A stretch of DNA of 25,555 nucleotides from Methylococcaceae bacterium. Lineage in GTDB: Bacteria > Pseudomonadota > Gammaproteobacteria > Methylococcales > Methylomonadaceae. This document shows, piece by piece, positions 8,914 to 16,281 of this stretch; positions within the stretch are counted from its first letter, which is position 1, and each line of letters opens with the position of its first letter. The translations under genes and the position numbers were made by a program. The notes under the pieces are model-generated. The model was not told where the DNA came from. It ran no database searches and worked only from the letters and a program-made list of their open reading frames with translations. The stretch covers positions 1 to 25,555 of the forward strand of contig JAUXDP010000007.1 in the NCBI GenBank assembly GCA_030618325.1. The letters run 5' to 3'.

Positions 8914-9537
8914 ATGTTTGAAAAAAGTTTTTCCTTTTACATTCATGGAGGTAGCTCTCATGAGGGGCTATCTGGCTACTTAGAGTATATATTGGTAGTG
9001 ATTGAAAAATTGTTTACCCAAGGACCAGGGACATTGTTTTCAACATTTTTTCCTGGTTTGGCAGCGATGCCTAATTTTCATCCTCTAATTGTTCATTTTC
9101 CGATTGCCTTTTTAACTGTATTTTTTTTTCTGGATGTTGCTGGGACACTTACTCGAAATGAAAACTGGCGCAGAATTGCAAGTGTTTTATTATACTTTGG
9201 AACGGTCGGTGTTATATGTGCAGTTGCTGCCGGAATACAAGCAGCCTCTACAATTTCACATGGGGATGCCGCGCACAAGGTTATGGAAACGCATGAGCAA
9301 TTAGGGTTGATAGTAGCTTTCCTTACTATTACATTAGCAATTTGGCGGATAATTGCTGGGGAAAAACTTAAATGGTTTGCCAATATTATACATTTGGGTT
9401 TAGCTGCCTTGATTTTACTTGTTATGACAATGGGCGCCGATCTGGGTGGGTTATTGGTTTACGGGTATGGTGTTGGTGTTGAAATAGATGGTGCAAATGC
9501 GGCAATACATCAAATGCAAACTGGACATCATCACTAA
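8914..9537 (+). CDS. DUF2231 family membrane protein
   Basis: This protein of about 207 residues has four predicted membrane helices and the DUF2231 opening signature NFHPLIVHFPIAF. Family members are inner-membrane proteins with conserved histidines, sometimes thought to bind heme or quinone; the function is not established. The family domain begins about 50 residues in, and the C-terminus ends in a GHHH cluster. The start is uncertain: ATG at 8914 gives an N-terminal extension, ATG at 9067 begins right at the domain, and a TTG at 8872 is also in frame. None has a strong ribosome binding site. The gene converges on the GTPase gene at 9560-10357, with 22 bases between the stops. Confidence 0.75.
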   Translation: MFEKSFSFYIHGGSSHEGLSGYLEYILVVIEKLFTQGPGTLFSTFFPGLAAMPNFHPLIVHFPIAFLTVFFFLDVAGTLTRNENWRRIASVLLYFGTVGVICAVAAGIQAASTISHGDAAHKVMETHEQLGLIVAFLTITLAIWRIIAGEKLKWFANIIHLGLAALILLVMTMGADLGGLLVYGYGVGVEIDGANAAIHQMQTGHHH

Positions 9538-9559
9538 ATGTGAATCGGATCTTAAAGCG

Positions 9560-10357
9560 TTATGCTTTTAATGACGAAGGAAGAAATGTTGCATTAATGA
9601 TCATGTCTACCAACTTAAGTACATCAGAACTTTCTCTGGCGTCTATAGGTACTACTGGCCATCGCATTCCAAACTTCCCTATGAAATTAGTATATTCTGA
9701 TATGCCGTGGGTTTTATTGACATCGAAATGAGTAATACCAATGACTGCATGATTGGATTGTAAAAACTCTTTGTTATGAGTTAAATAAAATTTTAAGTCA
9801 ATTAATGGCTCTTCTTGATTATTATTTATCAGGATAATTAGTCCGCTAGCTCCCTCTGTTAGTATTGCCCCCATGAAACTAAATCTTTTTTGCCCTGGTG
9901 TGCCGTATAAATGGATCTTACTTTTTAAGCTATGGTTAAAGGTGCCATAATCCAAGGAAGTTGTAGTGGTGGCTTTAAGCAAAGAGACCTCGTCTGTAGG
10001 TTTGGCTTCAGTAGATATGGGCTCTTTATCTGAGAGGGCTCCGATTGCAGTTGTTTTTCCTGCACCAACACTACCTGTAATAACAAGCTTTACTTGGGAT
10101 GGAATTCTTACTTTGTAGTTGTTGTTTGAAATTGATGCAGTAGGTTGTGGCGCTAGTTTGCTTGGTATTTTATTACCACTTTCTATATTAGAATTCTGGA
10201 CGGTGGGTGGAACAAAAATTTTTGTTTTTTGTTTTGCTTTATTCGACTTTGGTTTGGTGCTCAAAAATCTCCATTTTGCTTTTGACCGCTTCGTATAACC
10301 ATTGTCTTTATCCTTTTTTTTACGAAAAATGAAGATGATATTTTTATATAAGTTCAT
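9560..10357 (-). CDS. COG2229-type small GTPase with basic N-terminal extension
   Basis: Residues about 88-265 form a Ras-like GTPase of the COG2229 family, the family of the actinomycete conservon GTPase CvnD. G1 is GSVGAGKT (95-102). Switch II is LYGTPGQKRF, with glycine where classical GTPases have the DxxG aspartate. The base-recognition loop is degenerate (GITHFD), and G5 is PIDARES. Residues 1-86 are a Lys/Arg/Ser-rich, probably disordered tail absent from the paralogue at 12696-13241. That tail could bind membrane, nucleic acid or a partner protein; this is inference. The gene is on the opposite strand to the other signalling genes and divergent from them. No clear ribosome binding site precedes this ATG, so part of the tail could be an over-extended start. 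Confidence 0.82.
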   Translation of the reverse strand: MNLYKNIIFIFRKKKDKDNGYTKRSKAKWRFLSTKPKSNKAKQKTKIFVPPTVQNSNIESGNKIPSKLAPQPTASISNNNYKVRIPSQVKLVITGSVGAGKTTAIGALSDKEPISTEAKPTDEVSLLKATTTTSLDYGTFNHSLKSKIHLYGTPGQKRFSFMGAILTEGASGLIILINNNQEEPLIDLKFYLTHNKEFLQSNHAVIGITHFDVNKTHGISEYTNFIGKFGMRWPVVPIDARESSDVLKLVDMIINATFLPSSLKA

Positions 10358-10780
10358 ACGTGTTTTGTAAAAAATTTGATTAATTTATGGTTTTCAAATA
10401 TGCAGATAGTAGCTTTGTAAAAACTGTCTAGCTAATACGCCCCTAATGAATCAGATGGTCTCGGACTCTAGATCACGCTCGTGTATTCCGCAACATTACC
10501 CCAAAAAGCCCACTTGCCCCTTAACTCGATGGCCGAAGCTAAATAAATCGAAAGAAGTGAAACCAAAATCTTGTACTAGTTCCATATTTAACTGATTTTT
10601 CTAGGCCTAATGGTCGTCAAGTTATGTCAATTAGTATAGAATTAACACCTGAATTGGTGTGTGCTTACGAATTTTAACATTAAAAAGTGTGACCGAGTTC
10701 TCAAAATTCTTGAGGCAAATAGAAGAAACACATAAAACATACTATCTTTTTTGGTATTAACGAACTAACTGGTAAAGAAA
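10358..10780. other. Divergent intergenic region of the GTPase locus
   Basis: This 423-base gap separates the minus-strand GTPase gene from the plus-strand gene at 10781 and should hold promoters for both. A small dyad ACACC-TGAATT-GGTGT occurs around 10650-10665. Only a half FNR-like motif (TTGAT) is seen near 10377. I find no RNA gene, full operator or complete promoter that I can defend. Confidence 0.4.
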
Positions 10781-11239
10781 ATGACAGTAAATTCTCCATT
10801 ATTGATAACTGGAGGAAAAGCCGATGAAGGACAGGTTTTTTCTGAGACAAGTTTTGTATTTTCGATGCAGGAGAAAAGTGCATTTTCTTTACATCATATT
10901 TTAGAAAAAGAGGACATCCTGGAAAATCTGGTTTTTGAAATCACCAAAAATCCAAAAAATTTAATTACTCATATTCAACGCATTAATTATTGTTTTAATG
11001 ATAACGATTCTGAGCAATTGTTTGCAGCTTTATCTGATTTTTTTAGGGTTCTAGATCACAAAGGTTTACCTATAAGCAATAGAATGTTTGCTAGTGTTAA
11101 AAGTAAACTGATGGCTGACCGGAAAGAGCAGTTATGCCAGTATTTGGAAAATTCTGCTGAACTGGCAGAAAATGAATACTGTGTTCTAGGAAGGGGGGTT
11201 ATTGGCACTGTCAACCTAGTTCAGAAAACCACCCTCTAG
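10781..11239 (+). CDS. Hypothetical protein of the GTPase/Roadblock locus
   Basis: This 152-residue protein is unrecognised. It has no signal peptide or membrane segment and looks mostly helical. Two segments with helical-repeat character lie around ITKNPKNLITHIQRINYCF and the LFAALSDFFRVLDHKG region, and a glycine-containing strand-rich end follows. Its codon use and AT-rich composition match the neighbours. It stands alone, 228 bases before the receiver-like gene, so it may be co-regulated rather than tightly operonic. The ribosome binding site is weak (AAAGAAA before ATG). It may be an accessory protein of the GTPase system; that rests only on position. Confidence 0.6.
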   Translation: MTVNSPLLITGGKADEGQVFSETSFVFSMQEKSAFSLHHILEKEDILENLVFEITKNPKNLITHIQRINYCFNDNDSEQLFAALSDFFRVLDHKGLPISNRMFASVKSKLMADRKEQLCQYLENSAELAENEYCVLGRGVIGTVNLVQKTTL

Positions 11240-11466
11240 ACAGTTATAATACACTTTAACTAACCGTTTACTGCCCCCTAGAGGCATATGCTTCACACGT
11301 TAGAACTTGAGCTTTATTAGCATATTCATAATTTACATAAGAGTAAGTCATTGATATCGGTGTGTGGTTAACGGTAACTTTTTGTAAGGTGGTTGGCAGT
11401 TAAAATGGGTCTATAGATAACACAAATATAGCGGTGCGAAGTGTACAACAAGGAATTCACAAATCA

Positions 11467-12672
11467 ATGAGCATGGGGCCAATTAAAATTTCTCTGTATG
11501 GGATGGATGAGCGCTCGCAAAAAATGATGAAACTTTTTTTGCAAGGTCCATGTAGAAATAAGGCTACCATAGTTAAAGAACACTTGGCTGAAGTCGATTT
11601 AATTGATGCTGATTTAGTGTCATCCCCGGCTGCTCTAGAACTACGAATTGCCCAATATCCATCGCGACCTGTTATAGTCCTTTCTGTAAGAGAAATTGTA
11701 TTGGATAATGTGGTATATCTTCAGAAGCCTGTCCAACTCGAAGCAATGCTCAATGCAATTGAACAAGTGAGGCAAGCAATATCAGTTCAATCTCATTGCC
11801 AGGAATCTACTGATATAAATCAAACCAAATTTCAAGACAATAAATCCCCCGTTTTTCTTGATAAATCAATGTATAAGACGGAGGGAAAAAAACAGGGACT
11901 AGACTTTTCTGAGTGTAAAAAGGTCAATAAACATAAAACGGCGATATTATTAAGTGAGAGCAATTACTCTAATTATGTCGGAGTATCACCAGAGATTAAT
12001 TATAATGACCAAGTTCAATGGATAACTGCCTATTATCGACCTGAGGCTTATTTTTTAGGGATAGTTCAATCTGTAGTCAGTGAGTCCAGGCAAAAAAATA
12101 ATACTTTACAGCTCAAATTTAAAGACGTCTCTTTTGTGCTTTTCCCAAAAACCAATGAAATCTGGTGTGATGTGGATAATGAGCATTTAAAGGCTCTTGC
12201 AAGTAAAGAGCTAGATCACTCAGATTTTCAAGAATATGAGATAACTACATTGGCATTGGCTGAATCTCTTTTTAATGGCAATGACATTGCGATGGATAAA
12301 TTCTGGGATATGGATGCTTTGCTCTGGATGCTAGCCTGCTGGACTTCTAAAGGAAGGTTCCCAGATTTTTTGGTTTATGATCAGCCAATATTTTTAAAGA
12401 GTTGGCCTAACTTTACCCGGCTATTAAATACCCCTCATGCCTTGCAAATTGCAGCTCTTTTAATTGAAAGACCCAGGATTTTAGCTAATATTATAAAAGT
12501 ACTTAATATAGACGCACAGTATGTATTTGTATTTATCAGTGCTGCTTGTGCTGTAGGTTTGGCGGGTCAGGCTGAAAGAAATGAAGATCTCTTGGTTGAG
12601 CCTCCAGAAGTCCAACAAAATAATAGAAGAATTCTATTAAATCAGCTCGTTCAAAAATTAAACGAAAATTAA
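11467..12672 (+). CDS. Degenerate receiver-domain protein with C-terminal helical module
   Basis: This protein has about 401 residues. The N-terminal 105 resemble a response-regulator receiver: strand IKISLYG, then DLIDADL (44-50) where the phospho-acceptor Asp47 would lie, VIVLSV (69-74) and the lysine in LQKP (87-88). The acidic pair after strand 1 is missing, so normal phosphorylation is doubtful. A low-complexity linker (about 108-165) leads to a mixed region and a helical C-terminus. There, WPNFTRLLNTPHALQIAALLIERPRI and the segments after it look like a winged-helix or helical-bundle interaction module. ATG at 11467 has AAGGA twelve bases upstream; GTG at 11434 would add 11 residues. 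The GTPase gene follows after 23 bases, so the two probably form one operon. Confidence 0.7.
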   Translation: MSMGPIKISLYGMDERSQKMMKLFLQGPCRNKATIVKEHLAEVDLIDADLVSSPAALELRIAQYPSRPVIVLSVREIVLDNVVYLQKPVQLEAMLNAIEQVRQAISVQSHCQESTDINQTKFQDNKSPVFLDKSMYKTEGKKQGLDFSECKKVNKHKTAILLSESNYSNYVGVSPEINYNDQVQWITAYYRPEAYFLGIVQSVVSESRQKNNTLQLKFKDVSFVLFPKTNEIWCDVDNEHLKALASKELDHSDFQEYEITTLALAESLFNGNDIAMDKFWDMDALLWMLACWTSKGRFPDFLVYDQPIFLKSWPNFTRLLNTPHALQIAALLIERPRILANIIKVLNIDAQYVFVFISAACAVGLAGQAERNEDLLVEPPEVQQNNRRILLNQLVQKLNEN

Positions 12673-12695
12673 ACGAAAAAATAAAATCAATCAAG

Positions 12696-13241
12696 ATGAG
12701 CCAATATAAAATTATTTTTACTGGTCCGGTGGGGGCGGGGAAAACCACGGCGATTGCATCTATTAGCGATGCACCACCTTTATTGACAGAGGCATTGGCG
12801 ACTGATTCAGTTAAAATAAGAAAGTCTAATACGACAGTAGCAATGGATTACGGTATTATAAACGTAGATGGGGGGGAGAAAATTCACCTTTACGGGACTC
12901 CAGGGCAAGAACGCTTCGATTTTATGTGGAATATTTTGACTATGGGGGGAGTTGGATTAATCCTGTTGCTGGATAATACCCGGGCAGACCCTTTTTTGGA
13001 TATGAGGTTTTTTTTGGATGCATTCGATTCATTTATTAATGAAACGAATGTTGCCATTGGTATAACACAAACGGATTTGAGTCAAACACCCAGTATAGAT
13101 AATTATCGGGAACAATTAAAACAATTAGGCATCAACTCCCCAGTCTTTTCAGTTGATGCACGGGTCAAAAATGATGTTTCCTTATTGGTACAATCATTAT
13201 TGTATTCCCTTGACCCCGGACTAGAGGAAAATAAAGCGTGA
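12696..13241 (+). CDS. COG2229-type small GTPase (CvnD-like)
   Basis: This 181-residue cytoplasmic GTPase consists of the GTPase domain alone. G1 is GPVGAGKTT (10-18) and switch I contains NTTVAMDYG. Switch II is LYGTPGQERF, with glycine replacing the usual DxxG aspartate but GQ retained. The base-recognition loop is GITQTD in place of NKxD, and G5 is FSVDAR. The protein is clearly paralogous to the product of 9560-10357 across the whole domain. In actinomycete conservons such GTPases work with Roadblock proteins downstream of a sensor. Here the stop overlaps the GTG start of a Roadblock-like gene by four bases (GTGA), implying translational coupling and probably a physical complex. Its effector is unknown. 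Confidence 0.88.
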   Translation: MSQYKIIFTGPVGAGKTTAIASISDAPPLLTEALATDSVKIRKSNTTVAMDYGIINVDGGEKIHLYGTPGQERFDFMWNILTMGGVGLILLLDNTRADPFLDMRFFLDAFDSFINETNVAIGITQTDLSQTPSIDNYREQLKQLGINSPVFSVDARVKNDVSLLVQSLLYSLDPGLEENKA

Positions 13242-13882
13242 GTAGATTTACATTAACTAAAGACCTGTATCTTTATCCCACTCCTTCTGGAGCTTACCAT
13301 GCAGTATCATTAAAAGAAGATGATGAATCTAGAAGCTTCTTGCAGGCAATCTTAAAACAAGAAAAGACTCCAGAACTCAATATAAGCAACTTAAAGCGTC
13401 TGATACCTTTTGATAATGAAGAAAAGTGTATGGAGCTGCTGCTGCACTGCCAAAAAATGGGTTGGGTTCAAGGACTAAGTGAACAGTTGGAATATCCCAA
13501 AGCACCGTTAGAAACGATCCTTCCAGATTTATTGGACAAGGTTTCTGCAAGTGGAAAGGTTCTGCTTGCTGATAGCCAGGGGTTTTATTTGGGGTGTAAT
13601 GGATTAGATCACGGGGCGGCAGAAGAGTTATCTGCCTTAAGTGCTGAAATTGCAACTGTCCATGAACGTCGCTCTGAAATATTAATGAAGAACATGGGGT
13701 TATCTAGTCACGCATGGTCTTTGGTAGATGCGGCAGGAAATTCTAATGTAGGTTTCTGGCCATTGTATATTGGGAATAATCGGTTTGTGATTTCTATTTG
13801 TGGCGTTCCATACTTTAATCGACCTGAATTTGTTTCTTTGATCTGGGCATTAAGCATTCGTTATGCTCCAGAAATAGAATGA
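13238..13882 (+). CDS. Roadblock/LC7-like partner protein coupled to the GTPase gene
   Basis: This 214-residue cytoplasmic protein has an N-terminal part (1-80) of short helices with a YLYPTPSGAYHAVSL opening, resembling a small wing or helical interaction domain. The C-terminal part (about 88-212) looks like a divergent Roadblock/LC7 fold: LPDLLDKVSASGKVLLADSQ, then GLDHGAAEELSALSAEI and a FWPLYIGNNRFVISICGVP strand pair. Roadblock proteins bind small GTPases and can regulate nucleotide hydrolysis. The GTG start overlaps the stop of the GTPase gene. The Roadblock call is from pattern only; a structure prediction could shift it. Confidence 0.65.
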   Translation: MSRFTLTKDLYLYPTPSGAYHAVSLKEDDESRSFLQAILKQEKTPELNISNLKRLIPFDNEEKCMELLLHCQKMGWVQGLSEQLEYPKAPLETILPDLLDKVSASGKVLLADSQGFYLGCNGLDHGAAEELSALSAEIATVHERRSEILMKNMGLSSHAWSLVDAAGNSNVGFWPLYIGNNRFVISICGVPYFNRPEFVSLIWALSIRYAPEIE

Positions 13883-14128
13883 TTTTTTGCCATGGAATAT
13901 AGATCATCCCCAAAACTTTGCAAATTAAAGGTATGGCGTAGCACTAAAAGTACAATAGACTACATTATTAGTACGGGTACACTTAAGTCACCATAAAAAT
14001 TTCTTGATTGTCATTGCCCTAAAAAGGAGCTTTGAAGATTAAGAAATTTATATTTATTACATGGGAAAAATTTTCGTCATGATACATTGAGGCGGAGTTT
14101 CTATTTTGTTTTTACATGGTGATTTACA

Positions 14129-14491
14129 ATGCAACCAGATATACTCACATCAATTCTGAATGGTTTAAGTGGAACATCTGGAGATATTAAAGCAACAGGC
14201 GTGGTCTCTACTGATGGTCTCATGATGGCTTCAAAAATGCCTTCGGAGATGGACGAGGATGCCGTTGGCGTAATGAGCGCCGCTATGCTTTCCTTAGGAG
14301 ATCGAACTTCAAAAGAATTAGCTAGAGGGATGTTGGATCAAGTACTCATTCGTGGGGATAATGGTTATATTTTGATGACCTATGTGGGTGAAGATGCTGT
14401 ATTGACTGTCTTGGCTAAACCTAACGCTAAGCTGGGACTGATTTTTCTTGATGTGAAACGAGCTGCCGAGAAAATTGCAGACATACTTTAG
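14129..14491 (+). CDS. Roadblock/LC7 domain protein
   Basis: This is a compact, classical Roadblock/LC7 protein of 120 residues: helix 1 (ILTSILNGLSG), the strand pair TGVVSTDGLMMASKMP, then the long helix DAVGVMSAAMLSLGDRTSKEL. It ends in two strands (VLIRGDNGYILMTYVGEDAVLTVLAK) and a C-terminal helix. The family includes MglB and the conservon CvnB proteins, which dimerise and regulate Ras-like GTPases. The likely partners are the two GTPases of this locus. GGTGA lies six bases upstream of ATG. The Aer-type PAS gene starts 12 bases after its stop, so they are one transcription unit. It is separated from the coupled GTPase pair by about 245 bases without a gene. Confidence 0.9.
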   Translation: MQPDILTSILNGLSGTSGDIKATGVVSTDGLMMASKMPSEMDEDAVGVMSAAMLSLGDRTSKELARGMLDQVLIRGDNGYILMTYVGEDAVLTVLAKPNAKLGLIFLDVKRAAEKIADIL

Positions 14492-14503
14492 GCAAAAGTA
14501 GTT

Positions 14504-14983
14504 ATGATTAACGACATGAGCCCTGATGATATTGATGGTGAATATAAGGAAGCTACGCTTATTTTATATGGAAATATAACGCGCAAGGTTTTTTTTTCTG
14601 ACCGGGAAATACCTTATCCAGATGGAAAGTTAATCGTTTCAAGAACTGATTTAGATGGCATCATCACCCATGTCAACAAGTCTTTTGTTGACATGTCTGG
14701 ATATGAAGAAGCAGAGTTAATCGGTATGCCACACTCGATACTCAGACATCCAGACATGCCATCGGTGGCTTTTAAAGACTTATGGGATACTGTTCATGGA
14801 AGTCGTAAGTGGCAAGGGTTTGTTAAAAATTTACGCAAAGATGGGGCATACTATTGGGTAAAAGCTACAGTTATTCCAAATATCAGAAAAGGCAAGATTG
14901 TTGGCTATACATCTGTAAGACGTAAACCATCCCGAACTAAAGTCGATGAGAGCATTAGACTCTACTCTTCTCTTACTGAATAA
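14504..14983 (+). CDS. Aer-type PAS domain sensor protein without output domain
   Basis: This 159-residue soluble protein has a single PAS domain (about 43-140). It carries the Aer signature: FVDMSGYEEAELIG, then RHPDMP (81-86), and KWQGFVKNLRKDGAYYWVKA ending in GYTSVRRKP. In Aer the Arg/His/Asp of RHPDMP and nearby residues are needed for FAD binding, so this protein probably senses redox or oxygen status through FAD; that is family inference. It has no HAMP, methyl-accepting, kinase or GGDEF output, so it must signal through a partner. Operonic linkage to the Roadblock gene 12 bases upstream suggests it feeds the GTPase module. The 40-residue N-terminal extension is unrecognised. ATG at 14516 is an alternative start. 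Confidence 0.88.
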   Translation: MINDMSPDDIDGEYKEATLILYGNITRKVFFSDREIPYPDGKLIVSRTDLDGIITHVNKSFVDMSGYEEAELIGMPHSILRHPDMPSVAFKDLWDTVHGSRKWQGFVKNLRKDGAYYWVKATVIPNIRKGKIVGYTSVRRKPSRTKVDESIRLYSSLTE

Positions 14984-14991
14984 CTGATTAT

Positions 14992-15138
14992 TTAAGGGCA
15001 CCTCTAAGTGTGCCTTTTTGTCCGATTTCGGCGTTGGATAATTTTCTGCGATCCCCAAGTATTCCAAATACATTGCGGTTCTCGAAAATCATCCGCCTTG
15101 AACTCGAACAAACTACGAATTATTAGAGGTACCCTTAA
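14992..15138. repeat. MITE-like element with 16-bp terminal inverted repeats
   Basis: TTAAGGGCACCTCTAA at 14992-15007 is inverted at 15123-15138 as TTAGAGGTACCCTTAA, one mismatch in 16. The interior of about 115 bases is non-coding, with a composition unlike the neighbouring genes. It sits nine bases after the PAS gene stop, between that gene and the PhnD-like gene. Size and structure fit a non-autonomous miniature element mobilised by a larger insertion sequence; no transposase copy with these ends is in the window. Confidence 0.6.
14997..15019 (+). terminator. Rho-independent terminator formed by the repeat end
   Basis: GGCAC (14997-15001) pairs with GTGCC (15010-15014) around an eight-base loop and is followed directly by TTTTT. 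It lies 14 bases after the PAS gene and would end the Roadblock-PAS transcript. The hairpin lies within the left end of the MITE-like element. Confidence 0.6.
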
Positions 15139-15238
15139 GACCTTTTGTATTGTCTAATAAAACTACACAAGTAGCCTGAAATTTCTTGCTTGTGCAGTCT
15201 GAATCGTATAAAGTTTAGCTAAAAGGAGGTTAGACCTT

Positions 15239-15991
15239 ATGCCAAATATTTTCACTGTAAGCCCTGATTTTACCCCTTCCCATTTGTCTGGATGGTATAT
15301 CTTTAATACTTGGCTGCAGAGGGCAACAAATGAACCAATCCGCTTGACACTCTATGATAATTTTTTTAATCAGCGTCAAGCTATTGAGGAGGATGTCATC
15401 GATTTGATTTATGCAAATCCTTATGATGCTGCAATGTTGGTTCGTGATAAAAATTTTCAACCTTTAGTTAAGCCGGAAGGCGGTCATGACGAGGCAATTC
15501 TCGTTGTAAATGTCGATAGTCAAGTCCAAGATGTAGCTGATTTAAAAACATACTCCATTGTAGCCGTGACTGATGATCCCGATGTTACAATGATGGGGAT
15601 GATCATGCTAGAAGCAGGAGATTTAGATAATAATAACGTTAGGTTTCTCCCTTGCATGAATTATGTTCTTGTTGCTAAACAATTAATACAAGGCAATGCC
15701 AATGTGGGTATTTTTTTGGCTGAAGCCTTTGACGATATGTCAAATTTTGTTAAAAAGCAGTTGCGAGTTTTAGTTCGGGGTCAGATTGGCATAATTCATC
15801 ATTCTTTAATGATGGGTTCAAAACTACAAGAAAAACACGATCAAATACAACGAATTTTGCTGGATATGAATAACAATGACAAAGGGAGAAAAGTCTTGGA
15901 AAGTTTAGGTTTTGAGCAATGGTTAGTTGTTGACGATGAAGAGATGGAATTTATGATAGACCTGATGGACACATTGGTAACTGGTGATTAA
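15239..15991 (+). CDS. PhnD-like substrate-binding-fold protein without signal peptide
   Basis: This 250-residue protein has the type 2 periplasmic binding fold of the phosphate/phosphite/phosphonate (PhnD) family. It shows the IDLIYANPYDAAMLVR strand-loop-helix (compare the ANPxxY segment of the family), the domain crossover at DVADLKTYSIVAV and the NANVGIFLAEAF segment. It begins MPNIFTVSPDF with no signal peptide or lipobox, so it should stay in the cytoplasm, and no ABC permease or ATPase gene is nearby. A role as an intracellular ligand sensor for the signalling locus is inferred from this and from position. AGGAGGT at 15224-15230, eight bases before ATG, is the strongest ribosome binding site in the window. 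The gene is separated from the PAS gene by a terminator and a MITE-like element. Confidence 0.82.
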   Translation: MPNIFTVSPDFTPSHLSGWYIFNTWLQRATNEPIRLTLYDNFFNQRQAIEEDVIDLIYANPYDAAMLVRDKNFQPLVKPEGGHDEAILVVNVDSQVQDVADLKTYSIVAVTDDPDVTMMGMIMLEAGDLDNNNVRFLPCMNYVLVAKQLIQGNANVGIFLAEAFDDMSNFVKKQLRVLVRGQIGIIHHSLMMGSKLQEKHDQIQRILLDMNNNDKGRKVLESLGFEQWLVVDDEEMEFMIDLMDTLVTGD

Positions 15992-16166
15992 TATGTTTTT
16001 CAAAGCAAAAAGACCTTGAGGCATATTAAAATAAAGTATATATTCAAAAGATAAAAAATAAATTATTACCAATTAAGTATAAAAGATCGTGTGTTGAAAC
16101 AAGTGTTCGTTTTCAATGCTAAGAGAACTGTAAATGGATTACTTGTTATAACTTTTCCCCTTCTTT

Positions 16167-16240
16167 GGCTGCGTAGCAAAGTGGTTATGCAGTGGCCTGC
16201 AAAGCCATCTACACCGGTTCGATTCCGGTCGCAGCCTCCA
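16167..16240 (+). tRNA. tRNA-Cys (anticodon GCA), CCA encoded
   Basis: The acceptor arm GGCTGCG pairs with CGCAGCC. The anticodon stem GTGGC/GCCAT encloses loop CTGCAAA with anticodon GCA. The T arm ACCGG-TTCGATT-CCGGT is perfect. The discriminator base is T (U73), a known identity element for cysteine tRNA, followed by encoded CCA. A TATAAC just upstream (16147-16152) may be its -10 element. Confidence 0.95.
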
Positions 16241-16281
16241 TCGGTTTTTTGTTTTAAAATCTATTATTGTGAGTGGCAAGC

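Noticed and set aside
9540..9731. 63-codon plus-strand frame after the DUF2231 gene
   Set aside because: It is antisense to the C-terminal part of the GTPase gene, which has clear family motifs.
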